From contig NZ_CP043839.1 in assembly GCF_032878955.1 (NCBI RefSeq), positions 558,001 to 622,000 of the forward strand: a stretch of 64,000 bases of DNA. The letters are read 5' to 3'. This document shows positions 1 to 8,571 of the stretch, piece by piece. The notes beneath the pieces were generated by a model. The model made no database searches. It saw only the letters and a list, made by a program, of their open reading frames with translations, and was not told the origin of the DNA. How positions within the stretch are numbered: position 1 is the first letter of the stretch; every line of letters begins with the position of its first letter. This stretch comes from Butyricimonas paravirosa. Lineage in GTDB: Bacteria > Bacteroidota > Bacteroidia > Bacteroidales > Marinifilaceae. The translations under genes and the position numbers were made by a program.

Positions 1-146
1 TTTTCTTAAAAATTCATTTTCAATTATTTAATTCTTTTTCCTGAATCCCCGGCAATAAAAAAAATACATATCAATAAACGATCGTTTAATGACATGTATC
101 ATGCCAAGCACAAATCCCTTTCAGAAGGGAATATACGTTCAAATTA
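1..146. other. AT-rich intergenic region with small palindromes
   Basis: No gene is seen. It holds a perfect 14-bp palindrome (half-site TAAACGA, 75-88) and a short hairpin TCCCTT-TCAG-AAGGGA at 115-130, just after the stop of the minus-strand membrane protein. The hairpin lacks a clear T tract, so a terminator role is only possible. The window begins inside this gap. Confidence 0.4.
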
Positions 147-641
147 TCAATACTTCAGCTTACTATAATTCAAGCCATACAAGATGATAAATACCAACGC
201 CAAGAATCCGGACATAGCCATGGAAATCACCACGACGCTATTCCAACCGGAATAAATCGGCAGGATAAACAACTGGCCAATCTGCGCGATCGCATATAAA
301 TAAAAACCATTCCTTTTTAGCTTGTACATCATGAAAGCCCCGATCAAACTGATCACGGCACACAAGGCAGCTAACGAGTAAATTGCTTTCCCGTGCATTA
401 TGGTCGTTTGTAACACCTCCAAGGACGAACTCATGATAGAAGAAACCCACGAAGGTTGGGCTTCGGCTCCCGCCATGTTCGTTATCTGTTGAATCTGGAC
501 GACTAAGCGCTCCGGTGTAAACATGGCTAACTGGAACAAATTGTTAATTAAGCCCCAACCACTACCAATAAATGTCAAGATGCAAAGTACGGTGAGAAAA
601 GTCGGTCTGACCGGTTTTTCTACGCTAAAGGGATTTTCCAT
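147..641 (-). CDS. Small multi-pass membrane protein, function unknown
   Basis: 164 residues starting at the ATG at 641 (MENPFSVEKP); a 12-residue upstream extension from an alternative start is possible but adds nothing recognisable. After a short cytosolic tail there are four hydrophobic segments, near residues 14-34, 88-110, 115-135 and 138-158, with a polar loop of about 50 residues between the first and second. This layout resembles small Bacteroidetes inner-membrane proteins of no assigned function. It is divergent from glyA, from which it is separated by a 155-bp gap holding the glyA promoter. No catalytic motif is visible and no function is proposed. Confidence 0.75.
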   Translation of the reverse strand: MENPFSVEKPVRPTFLTVLCILTFIGSGWGLINNLFQLAMFTPERLVVQIQQITNMAGAEAQPSWVSSIMSSSLEVLQTTIMHGKAIYSLAALCAVISLIGAFMMYKLKRNGFYLYAIAQIGQLFILPIYSGWNSVVVISMAMSGFLALVFIILYGLNYSKLKY

Positions 642-724
642 AATCAAATAAATTTTATACACAACAAACGTACACAAATATTCGAAAATTAAAAAACAAG
701 AGATGAAAAAAAGTTGCCAAATAC

Positions 725-755
725 TTTGTTTACATGCACGATTAGTATAATTTTG
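725..755 (+). promoter_or_regulatory. Bacteroidetes-type promoter of glyA
   Basis: TTTG at 725-728 and TAATTTTG at 748-755 are separated by 19 bases. This matches the primary sigma consensus of Bacteroidetes (-33 TTTG, -7 TAnnTTTG). Transcription would start near 762, giving a leader of about 35 nucleotides before the glyA ATG at 797. Confidence 0.7.
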
Positions 756-796
756 GCCTAGATTTATAAACGTCTATAGTATTAAAAATCTAAATA

Positions 797-2077
797 ATGA
801 AAAGAGACACTCAAATTTTCGACCTGATTGACAAAGAATGTCATCGTCAAAAAGAAGGACTTGAATTAATCGCATCTGAAAACTTCGTGAGCGAGCAAGT
901 AATGCAGGCTATGGGATCTTGCCTGACCAACAAATATGCAGAGGGATACCCCGGAGCCCGTTATTACGGTGGTTGCCAAATTGTTGACCAGACAGAACAA
1001 CTGGCTATTGATCGGGCTTGCCAATTATTCGGGGCTGAATTCGCTAACGTACAACCGCACTCCGGCGCACAAGCTAACGCTGCCGTGTTCTTCGCTTGCA
1101 TGAAACCCGGCGATACCTTCCTGGGTCTTGACCTGGCTCATGGTGGTCACCTTTCACACGGATCTCCCGTGAATCTTTCCGGTATTAACTATCACCCGGT
1201 AGCTTACCATGTGAAAGAAGAAACCGGAATGGTTGACTATGACGAGATGGAACAATTGGCTTTGGAACACAAACCGAAATTAATCGTGTCCGGAGCATCC
1301 GCTTATTCTCGCGACTGGGATTACAAACGTATGCGCGAAATCGCTGATAAAGTAGGTGCTTTGTTAATGTGCGACATGTCTCACCCTGCCGGTTTGATTG
1401 CCAAAGGTTTATTGAACAACCCGATGGAATATTGCCACATCGTGACCACAACCACTCACAAAACCCTTCGCGGACCTCGTGGTGGTATGATCCTTCTTCC
1501 GAAAGATTTCCCGAATCCTTGGGGATTAAAAACTCCGAAGGGAGAGATCAAGATGATGTCACAAGTAATCAACTTTGCCGTATTCCCGGGACAACAAGGT
1601 GGACCGCTTGAACACGTGATCGCTGCTAAGGCCGTTGCTTTCGGAGAGGCGCTGTCTGAAGAGTACACCGAATACGCAAAACAAATGCTAGCTAACGCCA
1701 GAGCTATGGCCAAAGCATTCGTGGAAAAAGGTTATAAAGTTGTTTCCGGTGGTACCGACAACCATTCCATGTTGATTGACCTGAGAACCAAATTCCCGGA
1801 ATTAACCGGTAAGAAAGCTGAAAACACGCTTGTTAAAGCTGACATCACGATCAACAAGAACATGGTTCCGTTCGATACCCGTACCCCGTTCTCTACTTCA
1901 GGTCTTCGTGTAGGAACCCCGGCAATCACTACCCGTGGTTTGAAGGAAGAACATATGCCTATCATCGTGGACATGATCGACAGAGTATTGAGTGCCCCGG
2001 ACGATGAAACCGTAATCGCACAAGTAAAGAAAGAAGTAAACGCCATGATGAGCGACAGACCTATGTTCGCCTGGTAA
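797..2077 (+). CDS. glyA: Serine hydroxymethyltransferase
   Basis: 426 residues, the normal length for bacterial SHMT. This cytosolic PLP enzyme interconverts serine plus tetrahydrofolate with glycine plus 5,10-methylene-THF, the main source of one-carbon units. The N-terminal LIASENF and YYGGC motifs are present, and the PLP-binding lysine is K222 in the hallmark TTTTHKTLRGPRGG segment. The gene is monocistronic, with its own promoter at 725-755 and a strong terminator at 2097-2130. Its product 5,10-methylene-THF is the substrate of MetF encoded at 31588-32541, so the two genes share a pathway though not an operon. Identification is secure. Confidence 0.98.
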   Translation: MKRDTQIFDLIDKECHRQKEGLELIASENFVSEQVMQAMGSCLTNKYAEGYPGARYYGGCQIVDQTEQLAIDRACQLFGAEFANVQPHSGAQANAAVFFACMKPGDTFLGLDLAHGGHLSHGSPVNLSGINYHPVAYHVKEETGMVDYDEMEQLALEHKPKLIVSGASAYSRDWDYKRMREIADKVGALLMCDMSHPAGLIAKGLLNNPMEYCHIVTTTTHKTLRGPRGGMILLPKDFPNPWGLKTPKGEIKMMSQVINFAVFPGQQGGPLEHVIAAKAVAFGEALSEEYTEYAKQMLANARAMAKAFVEKGYKVVSGGTDNHSMLIDLRTKFPELTGKKAENTLVKADITINKNMVPFDTRTPFSTSGLRVGTPAITTRGLKEEHMPIIVDMIDRVLSAPDDETVIAQVKKEVNAMMSDRPMFAW

Positions 2078-2096
2078 TAAGACTTTCTAAATATAC

Positions 2097-2130
2097 AAAA
2101 AGACCGCAACATGGATTGCGGTCTTTTTTA
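2097..2130 (+). terminator. Intrinsic terminator of glyA
   Basis: A perfect 9-bp stem AGACCGCAA / TTGCGGTCT (2101-2109 and 2116-2124) with a 6-nt loop is followed by a run of T. It lies 23 bp after the glyA stop. Confidence 0.9.
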
Positions 2131-2239
2131 TTTGTTAATTAGTATTTAGTCTATCACGAGATTTCATGGCAATCTTGCATTTGGCTCTCTCTGTATCTCA
2201 AGGTAAATACACCGGTAACCCGCCTATGTCTCGCTAAGA

Positions 2240-2283
2240 GGTTAACGATAGGTTAACGATAGATTAACGATAGGTCAACGATA
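2240..2283. repeat. Four tandem copies of an 11-bp unit (GGTTAACGATA)
   Basis: Four head-to-tail 11-bp units: two exact GGTTAACGATA, then GATTAACGATA and GGTCAACGATA. They lie in the 250-bp non-coding gap between the glyA terminator and the 3' end of the convergent lipoprotein gene. The 11-bp period is close to one helical turn, which would place identical sites on one face of the DNA. No gene is seen in the rest of the gap. Confidence 0.8.
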
Positions 2284-2378
2284 CGGGGAATTAATGTGTT
2301 CCCGATATCATGTTCTCATACAATCATCATATTAACGAGACTACGGCAAGACACGGGCGAAATAGACTGTCAATACCA

Positions 2379-2999
2379 TTACTTCCCACCTCGTCCTTTC
2401 TTTACCTTCCGGGAATTCTTTTTTATATCCTTCAGCCCTTTTTTCATTGCATTATATAATAATGTACCAGCCGAACGAGCAAACACAACTTGCTCGTCTC
2501 CCGCATCCAGAGTCACGGATGCTATTATTCGCTGAAAATAAATCCGGGCTCCCAAGGAGACATCATACACGGCAATACAGACTTCCGACTCGCTCTTCTG
2601 GTAAGAAAGTGGTCCCCCGGGATAAATCAAATCACTGACCTCATTACGCACTTTTCGAGCCATAGCAGTCACCACATACTTGTAATCCGTCGTTTTCTTC
2701 AACGTCTCCATCACTTCGGGAGACAACTCAAAAGTGAGTTTGTCATGAGACAGGTATTTCAAGGATATATCATTTAAAAAATAAATAGAATCCCCTCCCA
2801 TTTTTTTCAATTCCTTTAATAGATCACGTGTCAACCCTTCCCTGTACATGAGAGGTAACTGAGTTTCCACGTTCGTCACCAACCATTTACCCGTCGTGAA
2901 ATCCAAACTTTTCGGGGACTCGTATAAATGCATATAACTGGGAGTGGCACACGAAACAGCCATCACCACTAAAATCAATAAAACGCCGTACTTCATCAT
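2379..2999 (-). CDS. Predicted lipoprotein, function unknown
   Basis: 206 residues starting at an ATG-ATG pair at 2999. The N-terminus is a lipoprotein signal peptide ending in AVSC, so Cys17 is the likely lipidated residue. The mature part has mixed alpha/beta character, no cysteine-rich or metal motif, and a very basic C-terminal tail rich in Lys and Arg. It is the third gene of a run on the minus strand, 10 bp downstream of the epimerase gene, and could be co-transcribed with the acetyltransferase and epimerase genes. It is not assigned to a family from sequence alone. Confidence 0.8.
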   Translation of the reverse strand: MMKYGVLLILVVMAVSCATPSYMHLYESPKSLDFTTGKWLVTNVETQLPLMYREGLTRDLLKELKKMGGDSIYFLNDISLKYLSHDKLTFELSPEVMETLKKTTDYKYVVTAMARKVRNEVSDLIYPGGPLSYQKSESEVCIAVYDVSLGARIYFQRIIASVTLDAGDEQVVFARSAGTLLYNAMKKGLKDIKKNSRKVKKGRGGK

Positions 3000-3009
3000 A
3001 ATTCTTATA

Positions 3010-3963
3010 TTATAGTGTTTCCAATCCTTCTCTAAAATTCTTGTATTTTAAACGAGGTAATAGCTCCTCCCTCATCCGGGAAGTATCCCCGTAATATGAC
3101 ACTCGCCCGATCCGGATAAAATCGATGGTTAACGGGCTTCTAACCCCGAACAGTCGGGAAACCAACTCGAACACTCGTGCCGCCGTGTTAATCATCCATA
3201 AAGGCATTCGCCAAGGCCTACATGTGTGCCAGTATTTTGTAGCCTCGTCTAAGAATTCTTGCAAGGTCTGAATACCTTCATCCCCAACATGATAAATTCC
3301 ACGTACCCCTTCATTCATGATTGCCGCCCTCGTCGCCTCCAAAAAGTCATCCGTGGAGATCAAATGAATACAAGTAGGCTTTCTCCAAACTCCCAGCAGA
3401 GCATGACGAGAAAACCAACGGGCCGCATCAATCATCAAGATCCCATTCCCGTAGACCATCCCGACTCTTAAAGCGACAGGTTCAAAACCTCTTCGCTCCC
3501 CATACTCGAATAGTAACCTTTCCTCTTCCAAGCGAGTCCGGGCATGCATCGAAACAGGATTTCCATCCAATCTTCCCCTAGCAGGATGATCCGGGGTTGT
3601 CTCACCCTCCACGTGCGGGAAACTAATTAGAATTACCCGCTTTACCCCTTTTTGAACGGCCACATCCAATAAATTTTTAAAATACAGGGTGTTTGTCGTC
3701 TTTAAAAACTTTTCCGGATTATGCTTGAAAAGGACCCCGGCAAAATGAACGATCGTATCAACCCCGTCCAAAGCACTTCCCAAACTCTCCCGAACGGCAA
3801 GATCCGCCCAGAACACATTCACATTATCTTTTGCCTTTAATTCCGGACTTACATCTTGACGATGAACGAGAAGATGCAACAACACCTCGTCTTTTAACAA
3901 ACGACGGGCGAGCAGTCCTCCCAAATTCCCTGCGGCACCGGTGATCAATACACGCTTTCCCAT
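3010..3963 (-). CDS. NAD-dependent epimerase/dehydratase family protein
   Basis: 317 residues of the extended short-chain dehydrogenase type. The Rossmann motif GAAGNLGG is at residues 8-15, followed by the acidic and hydrophobic pattern expected of a nucleotide-binding fold, and TIVHFAG about residue 90. The usual catalytic YxxxK is not evident where expected: the corresponding region reads HARTRLEEERL. This suggests an atypical SDR, perhaps a binding protein or a reductase with altered chemistry. Its start overlaps the end of the upstream acetyltransferase gene by 19 bp, which implies translational coupling. The substrate cannot be inferred. Confidence 0.88.
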   Translation of the reverse strand: MGKRVLITGAAGNLGGLLARRLLKDEVLLHLLVHRQDVSPELKAKDNVNVFWADLAVRESLGSALDGVDTIVHFAGVLFKHNPEKFLKTTNTLYFKNLLDVAVQKGVKRVILISFPHVEGETTPDHPARGRLDGNPVSMHARTRLEEERLLFEYGERRGFEPVALRVGMVYGNGILMIDAARWFSRHALLGVWRKPTCIHLISTDDFLEATRAAIMNEGVRGIYHVGDEGIQTLQEFLDEATKYWHTCRPWRMPLWMINTAARVFELVSRLFGVRSPLTIDFIRIGRVSYYGDTSRMREELLPRLKYKNFREGLETL

Positions 3964-4487
3964 ATTTCACGCTTTATCAGATCATAATAATACATATCTA
4001 TCACCCGTCCGTTTTTAATCGCAGCATCACGCAAAATAGCCTGTCTGGTAAAACCGACTTTTTCCAACACTTTCATCGAGGCCGGATTATACTCGTAAAC
4101 AGAGGCAAACAAACGAATAATTCCGGTTTCCCGAAACACGTAATCAACCAACAACGCAACAGCCTCGCTCGTAATTCCCCGCCCCCAATAGTCCTCACCC
4201 AGCCAATAACCGACCTCTGCACTAAGGCGCTCCACATCTGTCAAGGGTACGATCCCAACTCCTCCCACGGCCTCTCCCGCTACCTCTATGGCAAAATTTT
4301 GAACATAAGGTTGGGCCTGTACCATCCGGATATACTTATCAGCATCCAACATTGTATACGGGTATGGAAGTCCATCCCGCACGTTATTCCATATTTTCTC
4401 GTTATTAATATGTTTTACTAATGATACTATATCCGTCAACTTCCACTCCCGCAATCTAAAATTTTCCTGTTTACTTTTTATTTCCAT
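3945..4487 (-). CDS. GNAT-family N-acetyltransferase (RimJ/RimL-like)
   Basis: 180 residues from the ATG at 4487 (MEIKSKQ); an upstream TTG would add 11 residues and is less likely. It shows the RimJ/RimL pattern: FRLREWKLTDI near the start, VGYWLGEDYWGRGITSEAV around the acetyl-CoA binding region, and NPASMKVLEKVGF near the C-terminus, all standard for GNAT acetyltransferases acting on N-terminal amines or small molecules. The substrate is unknown. It is the first gene of the minus-strand run that continues into the overlapping epimerase gene. Confidence 0.92.
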   Translation of the reverse strand: MEIKSKQENFRLREWKLTDIVSLVKHINNEKIWNNVRDGLPYPYTMLDADKYIRMVQAQPYVQNFAIEVAGEAVGGVGIVPLTDVERLSAEVGYWLGEDYWGRGITSEAVALLVDYVFRETGIIRLFASVYEYNPASMKVLEKVGFTRQAILRDAAIKNGRVIDMYYYDLIKREIWESVY

Positions 4488-4714
4488 CAAGTTCGCTTTA
4501 TAATGCAATCCGAGTTCCAAAATTATTTATTATTCTATATCTTTTTTCAACTTCTATCGTAAAAAAAATTATAAATGAGTAATAAATCCACATAAATTGT
4601 AGAATGATGGGGTATATGAAATGTTAATTTGTAACCTTTTCGAAACAAAAAAACAATTTCCGGTAGTAAAAATACTTATTTTTATATAGATCGATAGAAA
4701 AAAGAAGAAAAACA

Positions 4715-4745
4715 TTGCAAATGCAATTTATATTCTTTAAATTTG
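4715..4745 (+). promoter_or_regulatory. Probable promoter of the small secreted protein at 4761
   Basis: TAAATTTG at 4738-4745 matches the -7 consensus TAnnTTTG, with TTG at 4715-4717 about 20 bases upstream. It implies a transcript start near 4751. That makes the in-frame TTG at 4743 impossible as a start codon on this transcript and supports the ATG at 4761. Confidence 0.5.
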
Positions 4746-4760
4746 AAACAAACACTAAGT

Positions 4761-5135
4761 ATGATAAGATTCATATTACATAGTATCCTCATTCTTGTGG
4801 TAACACAACTCAGCAATGTTGCCATGGGATTGATCATGACAGAATCTCAACATACAGCGGTGACCTACCAATTAGCACAATTACATGACTCCATAAACAA
4901 GGGACAAAGCCTTGATTTTCAGAATCAATATCCCAGCCCGTTAATCCGGACTTCACTTGTCAGCATGACAAGATCAGAGCTACCCTGCCGGGTTCGGGTG
5001 ATGCTGGACGGGGTCTACAAACAGGCAAATGAAAGTCTTACCATTAACAAGGAGGCAGATCACACGGGAATACACGAAGTATTCATATCGCACCCCAAGC
5101 GATATTTCCATGAACTCTGTTTGTTAATTATTTGA
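4761..5135 (+). CDS. Small exported or membrane-anchored protein, unknown
   Basis: 124 residues from the ATG at 4761. The first 25 residues form a hydrophobic segment (ILHSILILVVTQL) typical of a signal peptide or anchor. The rest is a polar domain with two cysteines (in LPCRVRV and HELCLLII), and the protein ends in a short hydrophobic tail. No family is recognised. The promoter match just upstream and the isolated plus-strand position between minus-strand neighbours support expression, but it could be lineage-specific. There is an inverted repeat downstream (ATCTTGTA-CTAA-TACAAGAT, 5159-5178) without a T tract. Confidence 0.6.
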   Translation: MIRFILHSILILVVTQLSNVAMGLIMTESQHTAVTYQLAQLHDSINKGQSLDFQNQYPSPLIRTSLVSMTRSELPCRVRVMLDGVYKQANESLTINKEADHTGIHEVFISHPKRYFHELCLLII

Positions 5136-5271
5136 AACCTCACGTATATATGGCACGTATCTTGTACTAATACAAGATGTTTACACGATTAAGTGTTATC
5201 CTTTGATATAAAAAAAACAGAGCAACGCTGGGAACGTTGTATATATATACACACACACAACACACAAGAAG

Positions 5272-5580
5272 ATGAAAACAACTTTATTCAGTAAGAACCG
5301 GGACGAGAAAAATTACGAGTTATTTTTCGAATCAGATGAATTGCATCGGGTGCAATATCTATTAGAAACCAAACAATTCGGGGAACTTTCCGAATTACAA
5401 AGTTCAGAGGACGAGGACACAGGGATTAAATTAAAACTCTCATTAGCTGAACGCGGAAAATTGGTGACGGCACAACTCTTCGAGTACATCATGTCAGCTT
5501 ACGAGGCTGTATCACCGATCATGACTTTCCGTAATAAAGAGGCTGTGGCTCTTTCAGGAGCCGTAACGCTCGACGAATAG
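5272..5580 (+). CDS. Small cytosolic protein, unknown
   Basis: 102 residues, acidic, with no signal peptide or membrane segment. It looks alpha-helical in the second half (LAERGKLVTAQLFEYIMSAYEAVSP). The ATG at 5272 follows a low-complexity TATATA/CACACA tract (about 5240-5268) that forms part of the untranslated leader. A hairpin CAACG...CGTTG also lies in the leader. The gene ends at a strong bidirectional terminator shared with the peptide deformylase gene. No known family is recognised. Confidence 0.7.
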   Translation: MKTTLFSKNRDEKNYELFFESDELHRVQYLLETKQFGELSELQSSEDEDTGIKLKLSLAERGKLVTAQLFEYIMSAYEAVSPIMTFRNKEAVALSGAVTLDE

Positions 5581-5590
5581 ACATTTTTTT

Positions 5591-5630
5591 TAATAAACGG
5601 GTTCCCGAAAATCGAGAACCCGTTTATTAT
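5591..5630. terminator. Bidirectional intrinsic terminator
   Basis: A long inverted repeat AATAAACGGGTTC / GAACCCGTTTATT with A/T runs on both sides separates the convergent 5272-5580 gene and the deformylase gene ending at 5646. Confidence 0.88.
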
Positions 5631-5645
5631 TTATATCCTTAAAAC

Positions 5646-6245
5646 TCACGGAAGATAATCCGTGTACAGAATTCCATTCAAATGGTCGATCTCGTGTTGA
5701 AAAATGCGAGCTGTAAATTCTCTCACCGTATCTTGTCTCCACTCGAAAGAAAGTTCATCCCGATAGCGCACGACAATCTCTTTAGACCGATATACCGACC
5801 CCATCCGACCCGGAATAGACAAACATCCTTCCTGCCCTAAAACAGTATCTTGAGAGAAATAAACGATTTCCGGATTCACGTAAAATTCAAAAGGCTCTCC
5901 CGTTTTATCCAATCGCTGCACAGCAACTAATTGACGTGATATACCGACTTGAGGAGCCGCAATACCCACTCCCTCGTTCAAGGAATCCCTCACGGTAGCA
6001 AGCATACGTGATCTTAAAACACGAAAGGTTTCCGTCTCGACATCTTCTTTCCCGAATTCTTTTGCCTGCAAACGCAGGAACAATGAATCTACCCGGTTTG
6101 TTACAAGAAACAGAGGCATAATACCCTCTTCTTCCGAATGTCCGATGCGTTCCCGTTCCTCCCGTGTAAAAGAATCCGATTTCTCTCCACACGCAAGGAA
6201 ACATATCCCTACCCACACGCCAAATAATAACTGAACTATTCTCAT
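5646..6245 (-). CDS. Lipoprotein peptide deformylase
   Basis: 199 residues. All three deformylase motifs are present: GVGIAAPQ (92-99), EGCLS (139-143, with metal ligand Cys141) and HEIDH (174-178, two His ligands and the catalytic Glu). The standard enzyme removes formyl groups from nascent proteins in the cytosol. This copy carries an N-terminal hydrophobic segment ending in a lipobox-like FLAC with Cys19, plus an extra 50-residue linker before the catalytic domain, so it is predicted to be exported and lipid-anchored. Its start overlaps the end of the MATE exporter gene by 4 bp. It is unlikely to be the housekeeping Def. It might process formyl-peptides or other formylated substrates outside the cytosol, which is inference. 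Confidence 0.9.
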   Translation of the reverse strand: MRIVQLLFGVWVGICFLACGEKSDSFTREERERIGHSEEEGIMPLFLVTNRVDSLFLRLQAKEFGKEDVETETFRVLRSRMLATVRDSLNEGVGIAAPQVGISRQLVAVQRLDKTGEPFEFYVNPEIVYFSQDTVLGQEGCLSIPGRMGSVYRSKEIVVRYRDELSFEWRQDTVREFTARIFQHEIDHLNGILYTDYLP

Positions 6246-7609
6246 TCTATTGTTTTATTAGTTTTAAACAAAAGTCCTTTTCTGACAAAATACATGAACG
6301 TGCCTATCGTGGTCATGAAAGAAATAAAATCTGCCATGGGCATACTACTCCACACGCCTGTAATCCCCCAGAAACGAGGTAATATTAACAAAAACGGAAT
6401 CAAAAATAACAATTGTCGGGAAAGAGACAAAAATATGGAGACTTTAGCTTTCCCAATGGATTGAAAAAAGTTCGTGATAATAATCTGGCACCCCGCGAGA
6501 GGGAACATCAAACAAGTCACTCGTAAGCCAAATTTAGATAATTCCATCAACTCATGATTATCCGTAAACATCCCCACAATTGCCGAGGGAAACAACTGGC
6601 TCAACAAAAAACCAAACGTCATGATAGAAACCCCGGCAATCAATGCATAACGTAAAGTCTTACGTACCCGGTCAAAAAGAAGCGCCCCGTAATTAAACCC
6701 GATTACCGGCTGCATCCCCTGTGTCACCCCGATCTCGATCATGATAAACAAGGTCAGTACCCGATTCACAATCCCGTAGGCCCCGATAGCCAAGTCACCA
6801 CCATAGCGCATAAAACTATTATTCAATATAATGACCACTGAACTAGCACACACGTTCATCAAGAAAGGTGACATCCCGATGGAAAAAATACTCATGATAA
6901 TCCGACCTTTCAATTTAAATATTCCCGGTTTAAAACGTATCGTCGTGTTCTTGTTCAGATAGTGACTCACGATCCAGATTAAACCGATCGACTGGGAGAT
7001 CACCGTGGCCAATGCTGCTCCCCGGATTCCCCAATCCAAATGAAAAATGAATATCGGGGCTAGAATAATATTGGCAAATACGGTCAGTAAAGAACTCAAC
7101 ATGGCCTTTTTCGGGTATCCCGTGGCTCGCATCACGTTGTTCAGACCGATAAAAGTAAAAGCAATCGGATTTCCCATCAAAATAACCTGCATAAAATCCC
7201 GGGCGTAAGGTAAAGTCGCCGGACTAGCCCCGAAGAAATGCAAGATCGGATCTAAGAATATCAAAGTCAATCCCCCGAAACAAAACCCGTTAATCACGCA
7301 TAACAACAACACGTTCCCCAAGACAGAATTCGTTTTCTCCGTGTCTTTCTGCCCGAGATAAATCGAACTGATTGTCGCTCCCCCGATTCCTACCAAAGTC
7401 GAAAAAGCAATAATCAGGTTCATCAAGGGAAAAGTGATCGCTAAACCCGATATAGCTAACGGCCCCACACCATGCCCGATAAAAACACTATCAATAATAT
7501 TATACAACGACGTTACTGTCATCCCGATGATTGCAGGGATTGAATACTGTAATAATAACTTCCCGACTGGCTTTGTCTCCAAAACCTGCGATGCATTAAT
7601 ACTCGACAT
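6242..7609 (-). CDS. MATE family efflux transporter
   Basis: 455 residues with about 12 hydrophobic segments in two repeats. The typical MATE N-terminus is present (PVGKLLLQYSIPAIIGMTVTSLYNIIDSVFIGHGVGPLAISGLAITFP), closest in feel to the NorM/DinF-like multidrug or metabolite exporters driven by Na+ or H+. The gene is first in a two-gene operon: its last codons overlap the start of the lipoprotein deformylase by 4 bp. The substrate cannot be predicted. The upstream gap (7610-7874) contains TTTTAGATT repeats. Confidence 0.95.
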   Translation of the reverse strand: MSSINASQVLETKPVGKLLLQYSIPAIIGMTVTSLYNIIDSVFIGHGVGPLAISGLAITFPLMNLIIAFSTLVGIGGATISSIYLGQKDTEKTNSVLGNVLLLCVINGFCFGGLTLIFLDPILHFFGASPATLPYARDFMQVILMGNPIAFTFIGLNNVMRATGYPKKAMLSSLLTVFANIILAPIFIFHLDWGIRGAALATVISQSIGLIWIVSHYLNKNTTIRFKPGIFKLKGRIIMSIFSIGMSPFLMNVCASSVVIILNNSFMRYGGDLAIGAYGIVNRVLTLFIMIEIGVTQGMQPVIGFNYGALLFDRVRKTLRYALIAGVSIMTFGFLLSQLFPSAIVGMFTDNHELMELSKFGLRVTCLMFPLAGCQIIITNFFQSIGKAKVSIFLSLSRQLLFLIPFLLILPRFWGITGVWSSMPMADFISFMTTIGTFMYFVRKGLLFKTNKTIE

Positions 7610-7727
7610 AACTCTTTATCCTCCTTCTATTAAAATAAAACACCTCTTGATGGAATGGTCGTGATTGACCCACTATTTTCAGAAATATAACCCGAATAGA
7701 GGACACAAAGATAATAAAACTCGTCGT

Positions 7728-7870
7728 TTATTTTAGATTTTAGATTCTAAATTTTAGATTCCAACCGTACAAGACCTTATTAATTTTAGATTTTAGATTC
7801 CAACCGCACAAGGCCAACGCTTCTTAATTTCCTACTTCAACTTTTAGTTTTTATCTTTTAACTTTTATCG
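7728..7870. repeat. TTTTAGATT-family intergenic repeat, copy 1
   Basis: An AT-rich tract built of TTTTAGATT words and ending with CCAACCGTACAAG and CCAACCGCACAAGGCCAACG blocks, one of them a local duplicate. Similar tracts with the same CCA-CCACACAA core occur at 17287-17392, 35377-35480 and about 40820-40900. It occupies most of the gap between the MATE gene and the small cytosolic protein gene. Confidence 0.7.
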
Positions 7871-7874
7871 TTTA

Positions 7875-8210
7875 TCATTGGGGTCGTTTTTTAAACAAAT
7901 TCCCGATTCGCCCCAGTCCCCAACGTAAAAGGATTGGCAAAGCGGCCTCCCACAACAAGGGTGAAATATTTTTAAACATCATTCCCAACATCGGGATTTG
8001 TCCTTCCGCCTCTTCTCCCCCGTCATTCTCCCTGTTTTCTCTTCGTTTAGAAAAAAACAAAGAAGAAATCCCGGCAAACAAAATCCGCCCGGAATGATCA
8101 TGTATGAACTTAAAATCCTCGTTTATTTTCTGTTCCTGCACCCGGCAACTCTCACGCACCCGGCGCTGTTCCGCCATCAACATGTCCAGCGGGGTCGGTT
8201 GTCTCTTCAT
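7875..8210 (-). CDS. Small protein downstream of holin-X gene, unknown
   Basis: 111 residues from the ATG at 8210, where an AAGGA sequence sits about 10 bases upstream; the ATG at 8222 lacks good spacing. The N-terminal half is charged and probably helical (MLMAEQRRVRESCRVQEQKINEDF), and the C-terminal third has a hydrophobic helix (ISPLLWEAALPILLRWGLGRI). The gene overlaps the end of the holin-like gene by about 59 bp in another frame, which points to strong coupling. It belongs with the YtxH and holin-X proteins to a three-gene envelope-associated operon. No family is assigned. Confidence 0.7.
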   Translation of the reverse strand: MKRQPTPLDMLMAEQRRVRESCRVQEQKINEDFKFIHDHSGRILFAGISSLFFSKRRENRENDGGEEAEGQIPMLGMMFKNISPLLWEAALPILLRWGLGRIGNLFKKRPQ

Positions 8211-8565
8211 TATCTTTTTCATCCTTACTCATCATTGCTGTTATAATCTCGTTCATCACCTTGGACGTGATCTTTCTCTTGAAAAACATCGTTATCCCGA
8301 ACAACAACAGGTACATCCCAACCACCAACACGAATCCCAAAGCCATGCTACCCAATAATTCTCCCAAGAAAAAACCTAACGCCAGGAACAAAAATAAAAT
8401 GGCAAAAAAAGCCAATAAAACCAAAACAATACCATACGAAAAGACTGCCATTGTCTTGGCAACCCTTTCGTATGTATTCAATTTTAATAGCTCTAGCCTC
8501 AATTCCACGTAAGTTGAAATATCCTCTTTCAACTCAGCAAACGTCTTCTCGGCAATATTCTCCAT
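8152..8565 (-). CDS. Phage holin superfamily III / holin-X-like membrane protein
   Basis: 137 residues with two adjacent transmembrane helices near residues 38-62 and 70-95, an amphipathic N-terminal region (FAELKEDISTYVELRLELLKLNTYERVAK) and a charged C-terminal tail. This is the pattern of the putative holin-X family (PF07332), common in bacterial chromosomes without phage lysis genes. Here no lysin or phage gene is nearby, so a membrane-stress or structural role is more likely than lysis. It lies between the YtxH gene (6-bp gap) and the overlapping small gene downstream. Confidence 0.82.
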   Translation of the reverse strand: MENIAEKTFAELKEDISTYVELRLELLKLNTYERVAKTMAVFSYGIVLVLLAFFAILFLFLALGFFLGELLGSMALGFVLVVGMYLLLFGITMFFKRKITSKVMNEIITAMMSKDEKDNEETTDPAGHVDGGTAPGA

Positions 8566-8571
8566 AAGCTA

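Noticed and set aside
5240..5270. Phase-variable TATA/CACA microsatellite upstream of 5272
   Set aside because: The tract is short and imperfect and lies in the leader, so slippage control is not supported by sequence alone.
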